NCBI GenBank assembly: GCA_035639875.1
Contig: DASQXE010000037.1
Coordinates: 1 to 41,749, forward strand
Direction: 5' to 3'
DNA length: 41,749 nucleotides
DNA from: JAIBJP01 sp035639875
GTDB lineage: Bacteria; Actinomycetota; Thermoleophilia; Gaiellales; Gaiellaceae
Under the pieces are notes generated by a model that saw only the letters and a list, made by a program, of their open reading frames with translations, did no database searches and was not told the origin of the DNA. The position numbers were made by a program, and so were the translations under genes. Within the stretch, counting starts at the first letter, position 1. Each line of letters begins with the position of its first letter. This document shows positions 1 through 7,886 of this stretch, one piece after another.

Positions 1-828
1 GGCTTTTCGATCGGCGACTGGGAGCGCACCTGGGACAACCGTGAGTACGCAGCTGCGCTCGAGGCCGTCAAGGCAGCCATCGCGCGCGGCGACGTGTACC
101 AGGTGAACCTCGTGCAGCATCTCTCGGCTCCTTTCAAGGGCGATCCCGCCGGACTCGCTGCCGCTCTCGCGAGCCTGCACCCGCTTCACCCCGATCCTTT
201 CGGCGGCGACGGCTGGACGATCGTGTCCGCTTCGCCGGAGCTCTTCCTCGCCCGGCGAGGGCGTCGCGTCTGGACCGCCCCGATCAAGGGCACACGACCG
301 CTCGGGGAGGCGGAGGATCTTCGCGCGTCGGAGAAGGACGCGGCCGAGCACGTGATGATCGTCGACCTCGAGCGCAACGACCTCTCGCGCGTGTGCGTGC
401 CGGGAACGGTCGTCTGGCCGGGCCTCATGACGGAAGAAGAGCTCGCCGGCGTGACGCACCTCGTCACGCGCGTGGCAGGCGTCTTGCGCGAAGACGTCGG
501 ACTCGCAGAGCTCCTGGAGGCGATGTTTCCGGGCGGCTCCGTCACCGGGGCGCCGAAGATCTCTGCCGTCGACCATATTGCGGCCCTCGAGCCGGTCGGA
601 CGAGGGGCAGCCATGGGTGCGCTCGGCCTGGTGTGGCCGAACGGGGACGTCGAACTGGCGCTGACCATCCGCACGTTCGCCGTCTGCGACGGGCGGGTCC
701 ACCTGTGGGTGGGCGGCGGCATCGTCTGGGATTCGGACCCCGAGGAGGAGATCGAGGAATCGTGGGTCAAGGCCAGGCCGCTCCTCGCCGCAGTCGGCGC
801 GCCGCTGCGCGAGCCCGTCGCCCGGTGA
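1..828 (+). CDS. pabB: Aminodeoxychorismate synthase component I (PabB-like), 5' truncated by window edge
   Basis: The frame is open from base 1, so this is the C-terminal 275 residues of a chorismate-binding enzyme. Seen: PIKGTRP, a helix ending IVDLERNDL, and the GGSVTGAPK loop, all of the chorismate-binding fold. Known: PabB enzymes carry lysine in PIKGT, where anthranilate synthase (TrpE) has alanine, so this should make 4-amino-4-deoxychorismate from chorismate and ammonia for folate. The stop codon overlaps the GTG start of a class IV PLP enzyme (GTGA), the usual pabB-pabC coupling. The glutaminase subunit is not in view. The PabB assignment over TrpE is inference from the lysine and the neighbour. 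Confidence 0.87.
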   Translation, partial: GFSIGDWERTWDNREYAAALEAVKAAIARGDVYQVNLVQHLSAPFKGDPAGLAAALASLHPLHPDPFGGDGWTIVSASPELFLARRGRRVWTAPIKGTRPLGEAEDLRASEKDAAEHVMIVDLERNDLSRVCVPGTVVWPGLMTEEELAGVTHLVTRVAGVLREDVGLAELLEAMFPGGSVTGAPKISAVDHIAALEPVGRGAAMGALGLVWPNGDVELALTIRTFAVCDGRVHLWVGGGIVWDSDPEEEIEESWVKARPLLAAVGAPLREPVAR

Positions 829-1679
829 CCCTGCTCGCACTCGCGGTCGCGGGGCGCGGCCTCGTCCACCCCGACGAGCCCGTCTTGCACGCCGACGACG
901 AAGCGCTCCTTCGCGGCCGCGCGGCCTTCGAGACGACGCGGGTCTACGATGGACGCCCTTTCAAGCTGGAAGAGCACCTGGCCCGTCTGGCCGGGTCGGC
1001 GGCCCGAATCGGACTGCCGCCGGTCGACGTCGACGAGTGCGCCGGACTCGCCCAATCGGCGCTCGAGGCGGCCGGGGAGCCGGAAGCGGTTCTCCGGCTC
1101 TATTGGACAGCCGGCCGTGAAGGCGAGGGACGTCCCAGCGCACTTGCTCTCGTCAGCACGATTCCTCCCCGGCTGGAAGAAATGCGGGCCCGCGGGATCA
1201 AGCTCATCGCGCTCCCGCTTGGCCTCGAGGCGGACCTGCGCGCGTTCGCCCCATGGCTCCTCGGAGGAGTGAAGTCGACGAGCTACGCGGTGAACATGGC
1301 GGCCGAGGCGGAAGCGAGGCGCCGCGGCGCCGACGACGCCGTCTTCCTCGCGAGCGGGGGAATCGTCCTCGAAGGTCCCGTGACGAACGTCTGGTGGCGG
1401 TTGGAGCGTGTCCTGTACACGCCCGCGCTCGAGCTCGGCATCCTCGCCGGAGTGACCCGGGCGACACTCATCGAAGCGGCCGCAGGGCTCGGCTACGCGG
1501 TGCGCGAGGGCGCGTTCCCCCTCGAGCACATGGTGGCGGCGGAGGAAGCGTTCACGTCCTCCTCCGTGCGCGAGGTCATGCCCGTCGTGGAATTGGACCG
1601 GGCGCCGCTCGGGTCCGGCGAGCCCGGCAGCGCCGCCCGGGAGCTCCAGGAGGCGCTGCGGGCCGCCGCGAGGCGGTAA
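825..1679 (+). CDS. pabC: Class IV aminotransferase, probable aminodeoxychorismate lyase (PabC-like)
   Basis: A 284-residue fold-type IV PLP enzyme. The GTG start at 825 overlaps the previous stop (GTGA), so translation is probably coupled. Seen: GRAAFETTRVYDG near residue 30, the catalytic-lysine region GVKSTSYAVN near residue 148, and EGPVTNVW near residue 185, which contacts PLP phosphate in this family. Next to pabB the likely reaction is conversion of aminodeoxychorismate to 4-aminobenzoate and pyruvate. Branched-chain and D-amino acid aminotransferases share the fold and cannot be excluded from sequence alone. Length is normal for the family. Confidence 0.82.
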   Translation: MTLLALAVAGRGLVHPDEPVLHADDEALLRGRAAFETTRVYDGRPFKLEEHLARLAGSAARIGLPPVDVDECAGLAQSALEAAGEPEAVLRLYWTAGREGEGRPSALALVSTIPPRLEEMRARGIKLIALPLGLEADLRAFAPWLLGGVKSTSYAVNMAAEAEARRRGADDAVFLASGGIVLEGPVTNVWWRLERVLYTPALELGILAGVTRATLIEAAAGLGYAVREGAFPLEHMVAAEEAFTSSSVREVMPVVELDRAPLGSGEPGSAARELQEALRAAARR

Positions 1680-2093
1680 TTACGCTCCGACGAGCTTGCG
1701 CCGCCTGAGGAGAACGCTGCCGCTTGCGATCAGGACGAGGCCGAAGGCCGCGCCTGCGCCCACTCCGGCGTCAGTCCAGTCGAATCCCGTCGAGACGGTC
1801 TCGACCGTCGCGTTCGAGGGGGCATTGAGAGTCGCGAGATGGCGGTGCACCTGCGCGATCTTCGACAGCCTTTGCTCCTGCAGGATCAGCGGATTCCGGC
1901 CCGCCTTCTGCACGAGGGCGGCGTGGCGTGCATCGGTCTGCACGACCGGCTGCCGCGCGACGTCCTTGTTCAAGAGGGCCGCGTGGCGCGCATCGACGGC
2001 GAGCCGCGCCTGCGCTACCGGCACGGCCAAGAGAGCCGCTGCGAGCGCGGCGGTCGTGGCCTTGACGAACCTGTGGCTTCCTGTGTGCTGCAT
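1680..2093 (-). CDS. Small exported, C-terminally membrane-anchored protein of unknown function
   Basis: 137 residues starting at the ATG at 2093, chosen because a strong Shine-Dalgarno (GGAAGGAG) lies a few bases upstream and a signal peptide follows directly (hydrophobic ATTAALAAALLAVPVAQA). The mature part contains two copies of DARHAAL about 20 residues apart. It ends in a glycine/alanine-rich membrane segment followed by LLRRRK. This gives an extracellular domain tethered by a C-terminal helix. There is no LPxTG, so sortase attachment is not supported. The tail is convergent with pabC, whose stop is at 1677-1679. I do not recognise the family. Confidence 0.72.
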   Translation of the reverse strand: MQHTGSHRFVKATTAALAAALLAVPVAQARLAVDARHAALLNKDVARQPVVQTDARHAALVQKAGRNPLILQEQRLSKIAQVHRHLATLNAPSNATVETVSTGFDWTDAGVGAGAAFGLVLIASGSVLLRRRKLVGA

Positions 2094-2137
2094 GGGGCTC
2101 CTTCCAGACTCCGAATAACCACACGACGGCGGCGCGC

Positions 2138-2866
2138 ATGAGCCTCTTCCATAGACTCCGGGACGTGCGCGTGCTCTCGCTGATCCACCAGGACGACGCC
2201 CCGACGGGGACGTTCGCCGACGCGGTCCGCGCGCGTGGAGATGATTTGACGGAATGGAACATCGCCAACGGCCCGCCACCGCAACCGCCCGACTCCTACG
2301 ACGCCGTCTTCATCTTCGGGGGAGGAATGCACGTCGACCAAGACGACCGACACCCCTGGCTACAGAACGAGCACGAGCTCCTCAAGCGCCTTCTGGCAAA
2401 CGAGGTCCCGCTCTTCGGCGTCTGCCTCGGGAGCCAGCTGATCGCCAAGGCAGCCGGCGCGCACGTCGGCCCAGCTCCCCATGCGGAGATCGGGTGGCAC
2501 GAGGTCGAACTGACGCCAGAAGCTGCCGCCGACCCCGTCTTCCGCGACATACCCAAGCGTTTCGACGCCTTCCAGTGGCACAGCTACGCCTTCGAGCTTC
2601 CTGTCGGTGGCACTCCTCTCGCGCGCAGCGATGTCGGCCTCCAGGCGTATCGACTGGGCGAATCGACGTGGGGAATCCAGTTCCACGCCGAGGTGACGCG
2701 CGAGATCGTCGAGGGCTGGGCCAGATCTGACGGCGGCGGGCGCCGATTCGACCCGGAACCTATGGAGCGCTGGAGCCGGCTTGGGCGAGCCCTGGCCGAG
2801 CGGTTTCTCGACGTTGCGGCCCGGCGCCCTCGACCTGCACGTCCGGCAGCCAGCCGAGCCAGGTAG
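2138..2866 (+). CDS. Class I glutamine amidotransferase, GMP-synthase-like
   Basis: 242 residues. Seen: oxyanion segment IFGGGMHVD near residue 62, nucleophile elbow FGVCLGSQ near residue 95 (cysteine nucleophile) and IQFHAEVT near residue 178 (histidine, then glutamate), completing the Cys-His-Glu triad. It is a free-standing GATase domain with no synthase fused or adjacent, like the family annotated as GMP synthase-glutamine amidotransferase domain or gamma-glutamyl hydrolase-like proteins. Substrate unknown. Its last 107 bases overlap the 3' end of the convergent MmpL gene. Confidence 0.82.
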   Translation: MSLFHRLRDVRVLSLIHQDDAPTGTFADAVRARGDDLTEWNIANGPPPQPPDSYDAVFIFGGGMHVDQDDRHPWLQNEHELLKRLLANEVPLFGVCLGSQLIAKAAGAHVGPAPHAEIGWHEVELTPEAAADPVFRDIPKRFDAFQWHSYAFELPVGGTPLARSDVGLQAYRLGESTWGIQFHAEVTREIVEGWARSDGGGRRFDPEPMERWSRLGRALAERFLDVAARRPRPARPAASRAR

Positions 2867-4964
2867 GCAGATACCAGTTCCAGCGGCCGAGGAGCGCCAT
2901 GCTCGCCGGCACAATGACGGAGCGGATGATGGTCGCATCGATCAAGAGCGCCACCGCAACCCCGAAGCCCATCTGCTGGAACATGATGAGGTCGCCGCGG
3001 GCGAAGCCCGCGAAGACGGCGATGATGATGAGCGCGGCGCCGGTGATGAGACGCGCCGTCGAGCCGACTCCGAAGCTGATCGCGGCGCGGTTGTCCCCGG
3101 TTGCCGAGTAGCGCTCCCGGATCCGGCTGAGCAGGAAGACCTGGTAGTCCATCGAGAGCCCGAAGAGGACCGAAAACAGGAAGAGCGGCACCCACGCAGC
3201 GACCGAGTCCACCTGTTCGAAGCCGAAGATCTCATTTCCGTAGCCCTTGATGAAGACGAGGACGAGCAGCCCGTAGGCCGCGCCGACCGAGAGCAGGTTC
3301 ATGGCGATCGCCGTCGCCGGCACGACGATCGACCGGAACGCGCTCGTCAGCAGGATGAAACTGAGCCCGAGCACGAAGATGAAGACGAGCGGCAGCCAAT
3401 GGCTCGTCAGATGCTCGTAATCGACCGTCTCCGCCGTGTGCCCCCCGACGAGCACGTTTGCGTCGACGCCGCGGAACGCGGTCGGGACCACATCCGAGCG
3501 CAGGTCCTCGACTGCGTTCGTGGCCGCCTCCGAATCGGCATCGCCTGCGATCGGGACGACGAGGCGCGTGACGTCCCCGGCCCGATCGGTATTGACGATG
3601 GGGTCGCCGAAGATCTTTCTTGTCGCGAGCTCGGCGCGGAGCTTTGAGATCCCCTGCTTGACACCGGGCGAGTTCGCGTCTCCCTGGACGACGATCAGAA
3701 CCGGGTAGTACGTCTGGCCGGGGAACTCCTCGTTGAGCAGGAGATACCCCTGCTTCGATTCGAAGCGATCGGGCATCGTGCTAACTCCCTGCTGGCCCGT
3801 CTTCAACGCGAGGACAGGGGTCGCGAGCGCCAGGAGAAGGCAGACGGCTACCGCCAGACTCACGACGGGACGGCGCATGACGCGGCGCACGATCGCCGAC
3901 CAGAAGCGGCTTTCGCCCGCCGACGTTCGGCCGACGATGGGGACACGCAGGTTGTTCACGCGATCGCCGAGCAGGCTGAGGATGGCCGGCATGAGCGTCA
4001 GCGCGGCGGCCACCGAGACGATGCCGACCAGGATGGCGCCGACGGCCAGGCTGCGAAGAATCGTGTCCGGGACGAGCGTCATGCCGAACATTGCGAGCAC
4101 GAACGCGATGCCGCTGAAGAGGACCGCGCGACTCGCGGTCGCGCCGGCAATCCCGATCGCCTCGTGCTTCTCGTTGCCGCCACGACGTTCCTCGCGGTAG
4201 CGGGAGAGGATGAAGAGCGAGTAGTCGATGCCGAGGGCGAGCCCCATGCCTGTGAGCATGTTCACGACGAAGATGGAAAGCTCGAATGCCTGCCCGACGA
4301 GCGTCGTGAGCGCGAGGGCGACGACGATGGCGACGATCGCTAGCAGAAGGGGGATGAGCCCGGCGACGACGGCGCCGAAGACGAGCACGAGGATGACGAG
4401 CGCCGCGGGCGCGCCGAAGAAGAGCTCGCCCTTCCGTAGATCCTCCTGCGAGAGCGTGTCGAAATCGGCGCTGATCGTCTCGTCGCCGGTGACAGCGGCC
4501 TCATAGCCGGGCGCGGCATCGAGCCGGTCGACCGCGTGGACGACCGTCTCGATCGACCCGTTGCGGCCCAGGCCGATGAGCACGGCGGTCGCCCTACCGT
4601 CCGCGGCGAGCAGCCGCTTGTCCTTGCTCTCGTAGTAGGTGACGACGGTCCCGATGCCCTGGTTGCGGAGCTCGGTCGCCAGGCCAGCCACGCGCCGCGC
4701 GACGGCGGGAGACGTCGCCGGTTGGTCGGCGCGAATGACGACGATGTCGCTGAAACCGCGGGTGTTTCGGGTCGGCGGAAATGCTTTGTCCAGGAGCGCC
4801 TCGGCACGCTTCGACTCCGTCTGCGCAGTCACGTCGCTGTTGGTCGTGAGCGCGCTGCCGATGAGCACGGCGATGATTCCGAACGCGATGATGAGCGTGA
4901 CGATCCAGCTACCGATGGCAAGCCACGGGCGTCGGCTGCTCCAGCGGGCGAGACGTTCCGTCAT
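2760..4964 (-). CDS. MMPL/RND-family membrane transporter
   Basis: 734 residues with the RND duplication: an N-terminal helix (residues about 14-36), a periplasmic loop, a block of helices containing GIDYSLFILSRYREE, a second large loop and a second block with SMDYQVFLLSRIRE. The Asp-Tyr pairs in those two helices are the conserved proton-relay positions of MmpL proteins. Known members export lipids or drugs using the proton motive force; the substrate here is unknown. The ATG at 4964 follows an inverted repeat that is a candidate operator. The C-terminus overlaps the amidotransferase tail by 107 bp. It may be cotranscribed with the hydrolase just upstream. Confidence 0.92.
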   Translation of the reverse strand: MTERLARWSSRRPWLAIGSWIVTLIIAFGIIAVLIGSALTTNSDVTAQTESKRAEALLDKAFPPTRNTRGFSDIVVIRADQPATSPAVARRVAGLATELRNQGIGTVVTYYESKDKRLLAADGRATAVLIGLGRNGSIETVVHAVDRLDAAPGYEAAVTGDETISADFDTLSQEDLRKGELFFGAPAALVILVLVFGAVVAGLIPLLLAIVAIVVALALTTLVGQAFELSIFVVNMLTGMGLALGIDYSLFILSRYREERRGGNEKHEAIGIAGATASRAVLFSGIAFVLAMFGMTLVPDTILRSLAVGAILVGIVSVAAALTLMPAILSLLGDRVNNLRVPIVGRTSAGESRFWSAIVRRVMRRPVVSLAVAVCLLLALATPVLALKTGQQGVSTMPDRFESKQGYLLLNEEFPGQTYYPVLIVVQGDANSPGVKQGISKLRAELATRKIFGDPIVNTDRAGDVTRLVVPIAGDADSEAATNAVEDLRSDVVPTAFRGVDANVLVGGHTAETVDYEHLTSHWLPLVFIFVLGLSFILLTSAFRSIVVPATAIAMNLLSVGAAYGLLVLVFIKGYGNEIFGFEQVDSVAAWVPLFLFSVLFGLSMDYQVFLLSRIRERYSATGDNRAAISFGVGSTARLITGAALIIIAVFAGFARGDLIMFQQMGFGVAVALLIDATIIRSVIVPASMALLGRWNWYLPTWLGWLPDVQVEGAGPQRRETARPGLAQAGSSAP

Positions 4965-4968
4965 AGAA

Positions 4969-4986
4969 AGTTAGTTATTACTAACT
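4969..4986. promoter_or_regulatory. Perfect 7-bp inverted repeat before the MMPL gene, candidate TetR/MarR-type operator
   Basis: AGTTAGT, a 4-nt TATT spacer, then ACTAACT. It starts 5 bp upstream of the MMPL start codon and overlaps the stop codon of the upstream hydrolase. It is AT-rich in a GC-rich region and resembles TetR-family operators. It has no T tract and too small a GC stem to be a convincing terminator. No TetR gene is visible within the window. Confidence 0.45.
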
Positions 4987-5709
4987 GCGGGCGTCCTTGT
5001 CAAGTCCGAGGCCGTTGAGGAAGAGGAAGATCTCCTCGTTGAGCTCCGCAGGCCTCTCGAGTGGCGTGAGATGCCCCGCGCCCGGCAGGACGACGAGTCG
5101 CGCCGTCGGCAGGAGCCCGGCGAGCTCCTCGGCTTCGCCGGGGGGCGTGAGCTGGTCGTGGTCGCCGACGACGACGAGGGCTGGGACGTTGACGGATGAC
5201 GCCGTCTTGCGGGAATCGGGGCGGTCGCGAAGAGCCTCGAGCGTCGCGACGAGGTTCTCGATCGGCTGCTCGGAGGCGATTCGTCGCGCCCGCTCCACGA
5301 CGTCCGGCTCGGCGCTCGGACCGAAGAGCTTCGGCGCCTGCAGGGGCCAGAAGGCCTCGAAGCCCTCGTCCCGCAGGAGCCGGATCGTGTCGTCGCGGCC
5401 CTGGCGTCCCTCGGGGGTGTCGGCGCCGGCCCTCGAGTCGATGAAGACGACGGCCGGAATCCGGTCGCTTGCTTGACGCCAGAGCTCGAACTGCAGGTAG
5501 CCGCCCATCGAGCATCCGACGGGGATGAAGGAACCGGGCAGGACCTCGAGCAGGCGCCGCGCCCAGCTCGAGAGCTCGTTGTCCGGCTCCCGGCCGGGAA
5601 GGTTGGGCACAACGGTCTCGTAGCCCGCCCGATCGAGCACGTCGACAAGCGCATTCCACATCCGCGCGTCAAGCGGGAAGGCGTGCAGCAGCAGAATGGG
5701 CGGGCTCAT
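4981..5709 (-). CDS. Alpha/beta hydrolase
   Basis: 242 residues. Seen: oxyanion-hole motif LLHAFPLD near residue 7, nucleophile elbow GCSMGG near residue 64 (serine), acid residue in VVGDHDQLTPP near residue 181, and catalytic histidine in PGAGHLTPLE near residue 209. This is a complete Ser-Asp-His triad of the esterase/peptidase-like alpha/beta hydrolase family. Substrate unknown. Start ATG overlaps the stop of the upstream 252-residue gene (ATGA), and its stop is 17 bp before the MMPL start, so the three genes probably share a transcript. Confidence 0.87.
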   Translation of the reverse strand: MSPPILLLHAFPLDARMWNALVDVLDRAGYETVVPNLPGREPDNELSSWARRLLEVLPGSFIPVGCSMGGYLQFELWRQASDRIPAVVFIDSRAGADTPEGRQGRDDTIRLLRDEGFEAFWPLQAPKLFGPSAEPDVVERARRIASEQPIENLVATLEALRDRPDSRKTASSVNVPALVVVGDHDQLTPPGEAEELAGLLPTARLVVLPGAGHLTPLERPAELNEEIFLFLNGLGLDKDARS

Positions 5710-6464
5710 TCGCGGGACAGGGCGAGGGCACCGGGAACGGCCTCCGCGCCCACGTAGCCGTGCTCGGCCCCCTCCACGCCGAGCACTCGAGCGACCTCCC
5801 TGACGAGCTCGGCGGCGGCCGGCAGCTCATCCGGAGCGCCCGCGGTGCGAACGACCTGCCGAACCGTGGCCGGATCGGCGCCGGTCAACCGCGCGACCAC
5901 CGTCGGGTTGGCCTGCAGCGCTATCACGTCGCCGGGCGGAACCTCCCCGTGGTAGGTGGGCACCGACAGGTACTCGTCCATGATCCGGCCGCGCTCGAAG
6001 AGCACGAAGCGGACGACCGCGCCTTCCTCGACGCCCAGCAGGAGGACGACAGCGCCCATGCGGTCCGAGAGCTCGCGCGCGAGACGGCGCAGCATCTCTG
6101 GATTTCGGTCCCCGAGCTCGTCGTACACGGCTACCCAGCCGTTCCGAGGCGGCGCGACTACGCTCCCCTTCGAGCTGCCGGGCATTCGCGGGAGGTACTG
6201 ACGGACGGCCCGGACGGCCCCGTCGACGTCGTCCGTCTGCACGTGAATGGAGCCGAAAGACGGTCCTTTGGCGCTCGCCAGCCGGCGTTCGAGCGCCACC
6301 ACCGGTGCCTCGAGAACCCGCGCCCGTTCCCTGAAGCCGACGGCCAGCCACAGGGCGGCGACGTCGCGACCCACCTCGACGACGACGCTCTCCTCACCGC
6401 GCTCCCTCGCTTGCTCGGCGAGGCGGCTGAGGAACTCCTCCGTGGGGTGCTCTTCCAGGGACAT
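5706..6464 (-). CDS. Conserved hypothetical protein with a GNAT-tail-like N-terminus
   Basis: 252 residues, coupled by ATGA overlaps to the AlkA-like gene upstream and the hydrolase downstream. Residues about 24-60 (VVVEVGRDVAALWLAVGFRERARVLEAPV in part) look like the last strand and helix of a GNAT acetyltransferase, where the usual pattern is A-LY/W--LGFRE. There is no acetyl-CoA loop before it. The rest is an alpha/beta region I do not recognise, with a hydrophobic strand at GAVVLLLGVEEGAVVRFVLF. No signal peptide or membrane helix is evident. Function unknown. Confidence 0.65.
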   Translation of the reverse strand: MSLEEHPTEEFLSRLAEQARERGEESVVVEVGRDVAALWLAVGFRERARVLEAPVVALERRLASAKGPSFGSIHVQTDDVDGAVRAVRQYLPRMPGSSKGSVVAPPRNGWVAVYDELGDRNPEMLRRLARELSDRMGAVVLLLGVEEGAVVRFVLFERGRIMDEYLSVPTYHGEVPPGDVIALQANPTVVARLTGADPATVRQVVRTAGAPDELPAAAELVREVARVLGVEGAEHGYVGAEAVPGALALSRE

Positions 6465-7291
6465 CAGCCGAGAACCCTGAGTCCGACGAGGAGGTAGTGT
6501 GCTGCGAGGTTCCGCTGCCCGGGGAACCGGTCGCCCGCCGCGCGCGTGTCCTCTTCGCCGTAGAAATGGAGGACGGCCTTACGCAGGCCCAGGTCGCCGG
6601 CCGGCCAGGCGTCCGGACGCGCGAGGTGCCGCGCCAGGAACCAGTCGGCCGTCCACTCGCCGATGCCTGGCAAGCCCGTGAGCCGGGCCTTCACCTCCTC
6701 GTCGGGCAGAACGGCGAGGCCGTCGAGGTCAATGTCCGAGCGCGCCAGGCCGACGACGTAGTCGGCCTTGCGCCGTGAAAAGCCAAGCCCGGTCAGGTCT
6801 TCCGGTTCAACAGTCGCGACGCACTCCCGCGCCGGGAACGAGTGCGCGTGCTCGAACGGCTCGCCAAAGGCCTGGATGAAGCGGTTTCGGATCGCGAACG
6901 CCGCATGCAGCGAGACCTGTTGCGCCGTGATCGACGTGACGAGCGTCTCCCACGGATCCGGGGCCAGCGGCGGGCGCAGGCCGCGCAGCCGCTCCACGAT
7001 CGGACCGAGGACCGACTGTGTCGCGGCGAATGCCATGAAGGCGTCGAGGTCGAACGGGCCGCCGAGGTAGCGCCGCACAGGCTCGACGAGGGCGGCGTCA
7101 CCGGGCTCGACCGCGACGCCGTCCGCGGCCTCGGCGATGCGCACCTCGCGCCCGTCGAAGACCCGGTAGAGCGCGTCGTCCTCCCACAGGTTGGCGAGAT
7201 CGGCGCCGAACGCCCGATAGCGCTCGGTCGAGAGCGCGAAGTCGTACGGCTCAGGAAAGGAGACTGCGATTGATGTCGTGGAAGTCGTCAA
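6464..7291 (-). CDS. DNA-3-methyladenine glycosylase II (AlkA-like, HhH-GPD family)
   Basis: About 275 residues. Base-excision repair enzyme removing alkylated purines. Seen: ITAQQVSLHAAFAIRNRF, the helix-hairpin-helix LTGLPGIGEWTADWF, and the catalytic aspartate about 20 residues further on in PAGDLGLRKAV. The N-terminal domain matches the AlkA arrangement. The start is uncertain: there is no ATG or GTG near the expected N-terminus, so TTG at 7291, inside the 3' end of the upstream phosphatase gene, is the best candidate. Downstream it overlaps the next gene by ATGA. Confidence 0.8.
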   Translation of the reverse strand: MTTSTTSIAVSFPEPYDFALSTERYRAFGADLANLWEDDALYRVFDGREVRIAEAADGVAVEPGDAALVEPVRRYLGGPFDLDAFMAFAATQSVLGPIVERLRGLRPPLAPDPWETLVTSITAQQVSLHAAFAIRNRFIQAFGEPFEHAHSFPARECVATVEPEDLTGLGFSRRKADYVVGLARSDIDLDGLAVLPDEEVKARLTGLPGIGEWTADWFLARHLARPDAWPAGDLGLRKAVLHFYGEEDTRAAGDRFPGQRNLAAHYLLVGLRVLG

Positions 7292-7886
7292 AGCGCTCGT
7301 AGGGAACTCCTCGCTCGTCCAGATACCGTGCCAGGCCTCGAGTGGCGAAGACGCGATCGGAGGCCTCGGCCGCGCAGCGGTCCGAGTACCCGTCGCCGAT
7401 GTACACGAGCTCGTCGTCGCGTGCAACCCCCTGCACGATCGACCGCTTGCAGGACTCGCCGCAGTTGTCGCACGTCTCGTCGTAGCGCCAGTCGACGATC
7501 CAGCCGTCCGGCCTCGGATCGACCCGGTTGGCGTGGAGCTCGACGTCGACTCCTTCTCGCTCCAGAAAAGGCTCGATCAGCTCGTGGAAGCCGCTCGAGA
7601 CGATGACCACACGCCAGCCTCGATCCTTCGCGAGCTGAACGAACTCGCCGAAGCCGGGCCGGATGCGGATGTTCTCGAACGCCCACTCGAGCACCTCGTC
7701 GAGCGGCGCGGTGACCGGCTTGTACTCACCGACGATGACTTCGCGCAGAGCTACGCGGCCCTCGTCCAGACCTTCGTCGAGCTTTCGGTAGACGTCGAGA
7801 TCGCCGAAGCGCTGCGCGACGGTGTCGAGCAGATCGTCCTGTGTGACTGTGCCGTCGAAATCGACGACGAGGGTGCGACCGCTCAA
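7251..7886 (-). CDS. HAD-family phosphatase, MtnX/SerB-like
   Basis: 211 residues. Seen: catalytic DFDGTVTQDD near residue 9, motif II VSSGF near residue 97, motif III/IV GDGYSD near residue 164, and a cysteine pair CDNCGESCK between them as in the MtnX branch. Known MtnX dephosphorylates 2-hydroxy-3-keto-5-methylthiopentenyl-1-phosphate in methionine salvage, but no other salvage gene is visible, so the substrate is unproven. Start ATG overlaps the hgmA stop (ATGA), placing it in the hgmA transcript. Confidence 0.78.
   Translation of the reverse strand: MSGRTLVVDFDGTVTQDDLLDTVAQRFGDLDVYRKLDEGLDEGRVALREVIVGEYKPVTAPLDEVLEWAFENIRIRPGFGEFVQLAKDRGWRVVIVSSGFHELIEPFLEREGVDVELHANRVDPRPDGWIVDWRYDETCDNCGESCKRSIVQGVARDDELVYIGDGYSDRCAAEASDRVFATRGLARYLDERGVPYERFDDFHDINRSLLS

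Noticed and set aside
186..1529. A 447-codon minus-strand frame over pabB/pabC
   Set aside because: Antisense to two conserved enzymes, rich in Arg/Pro/Ser with no recognisable fold.
4969..4986. Reading the inverted repeat as a transcription terminator
   Set aside because: The stem is AT-rich, only 7 bp, and lies at a start codon without U tract; an operator fits better.
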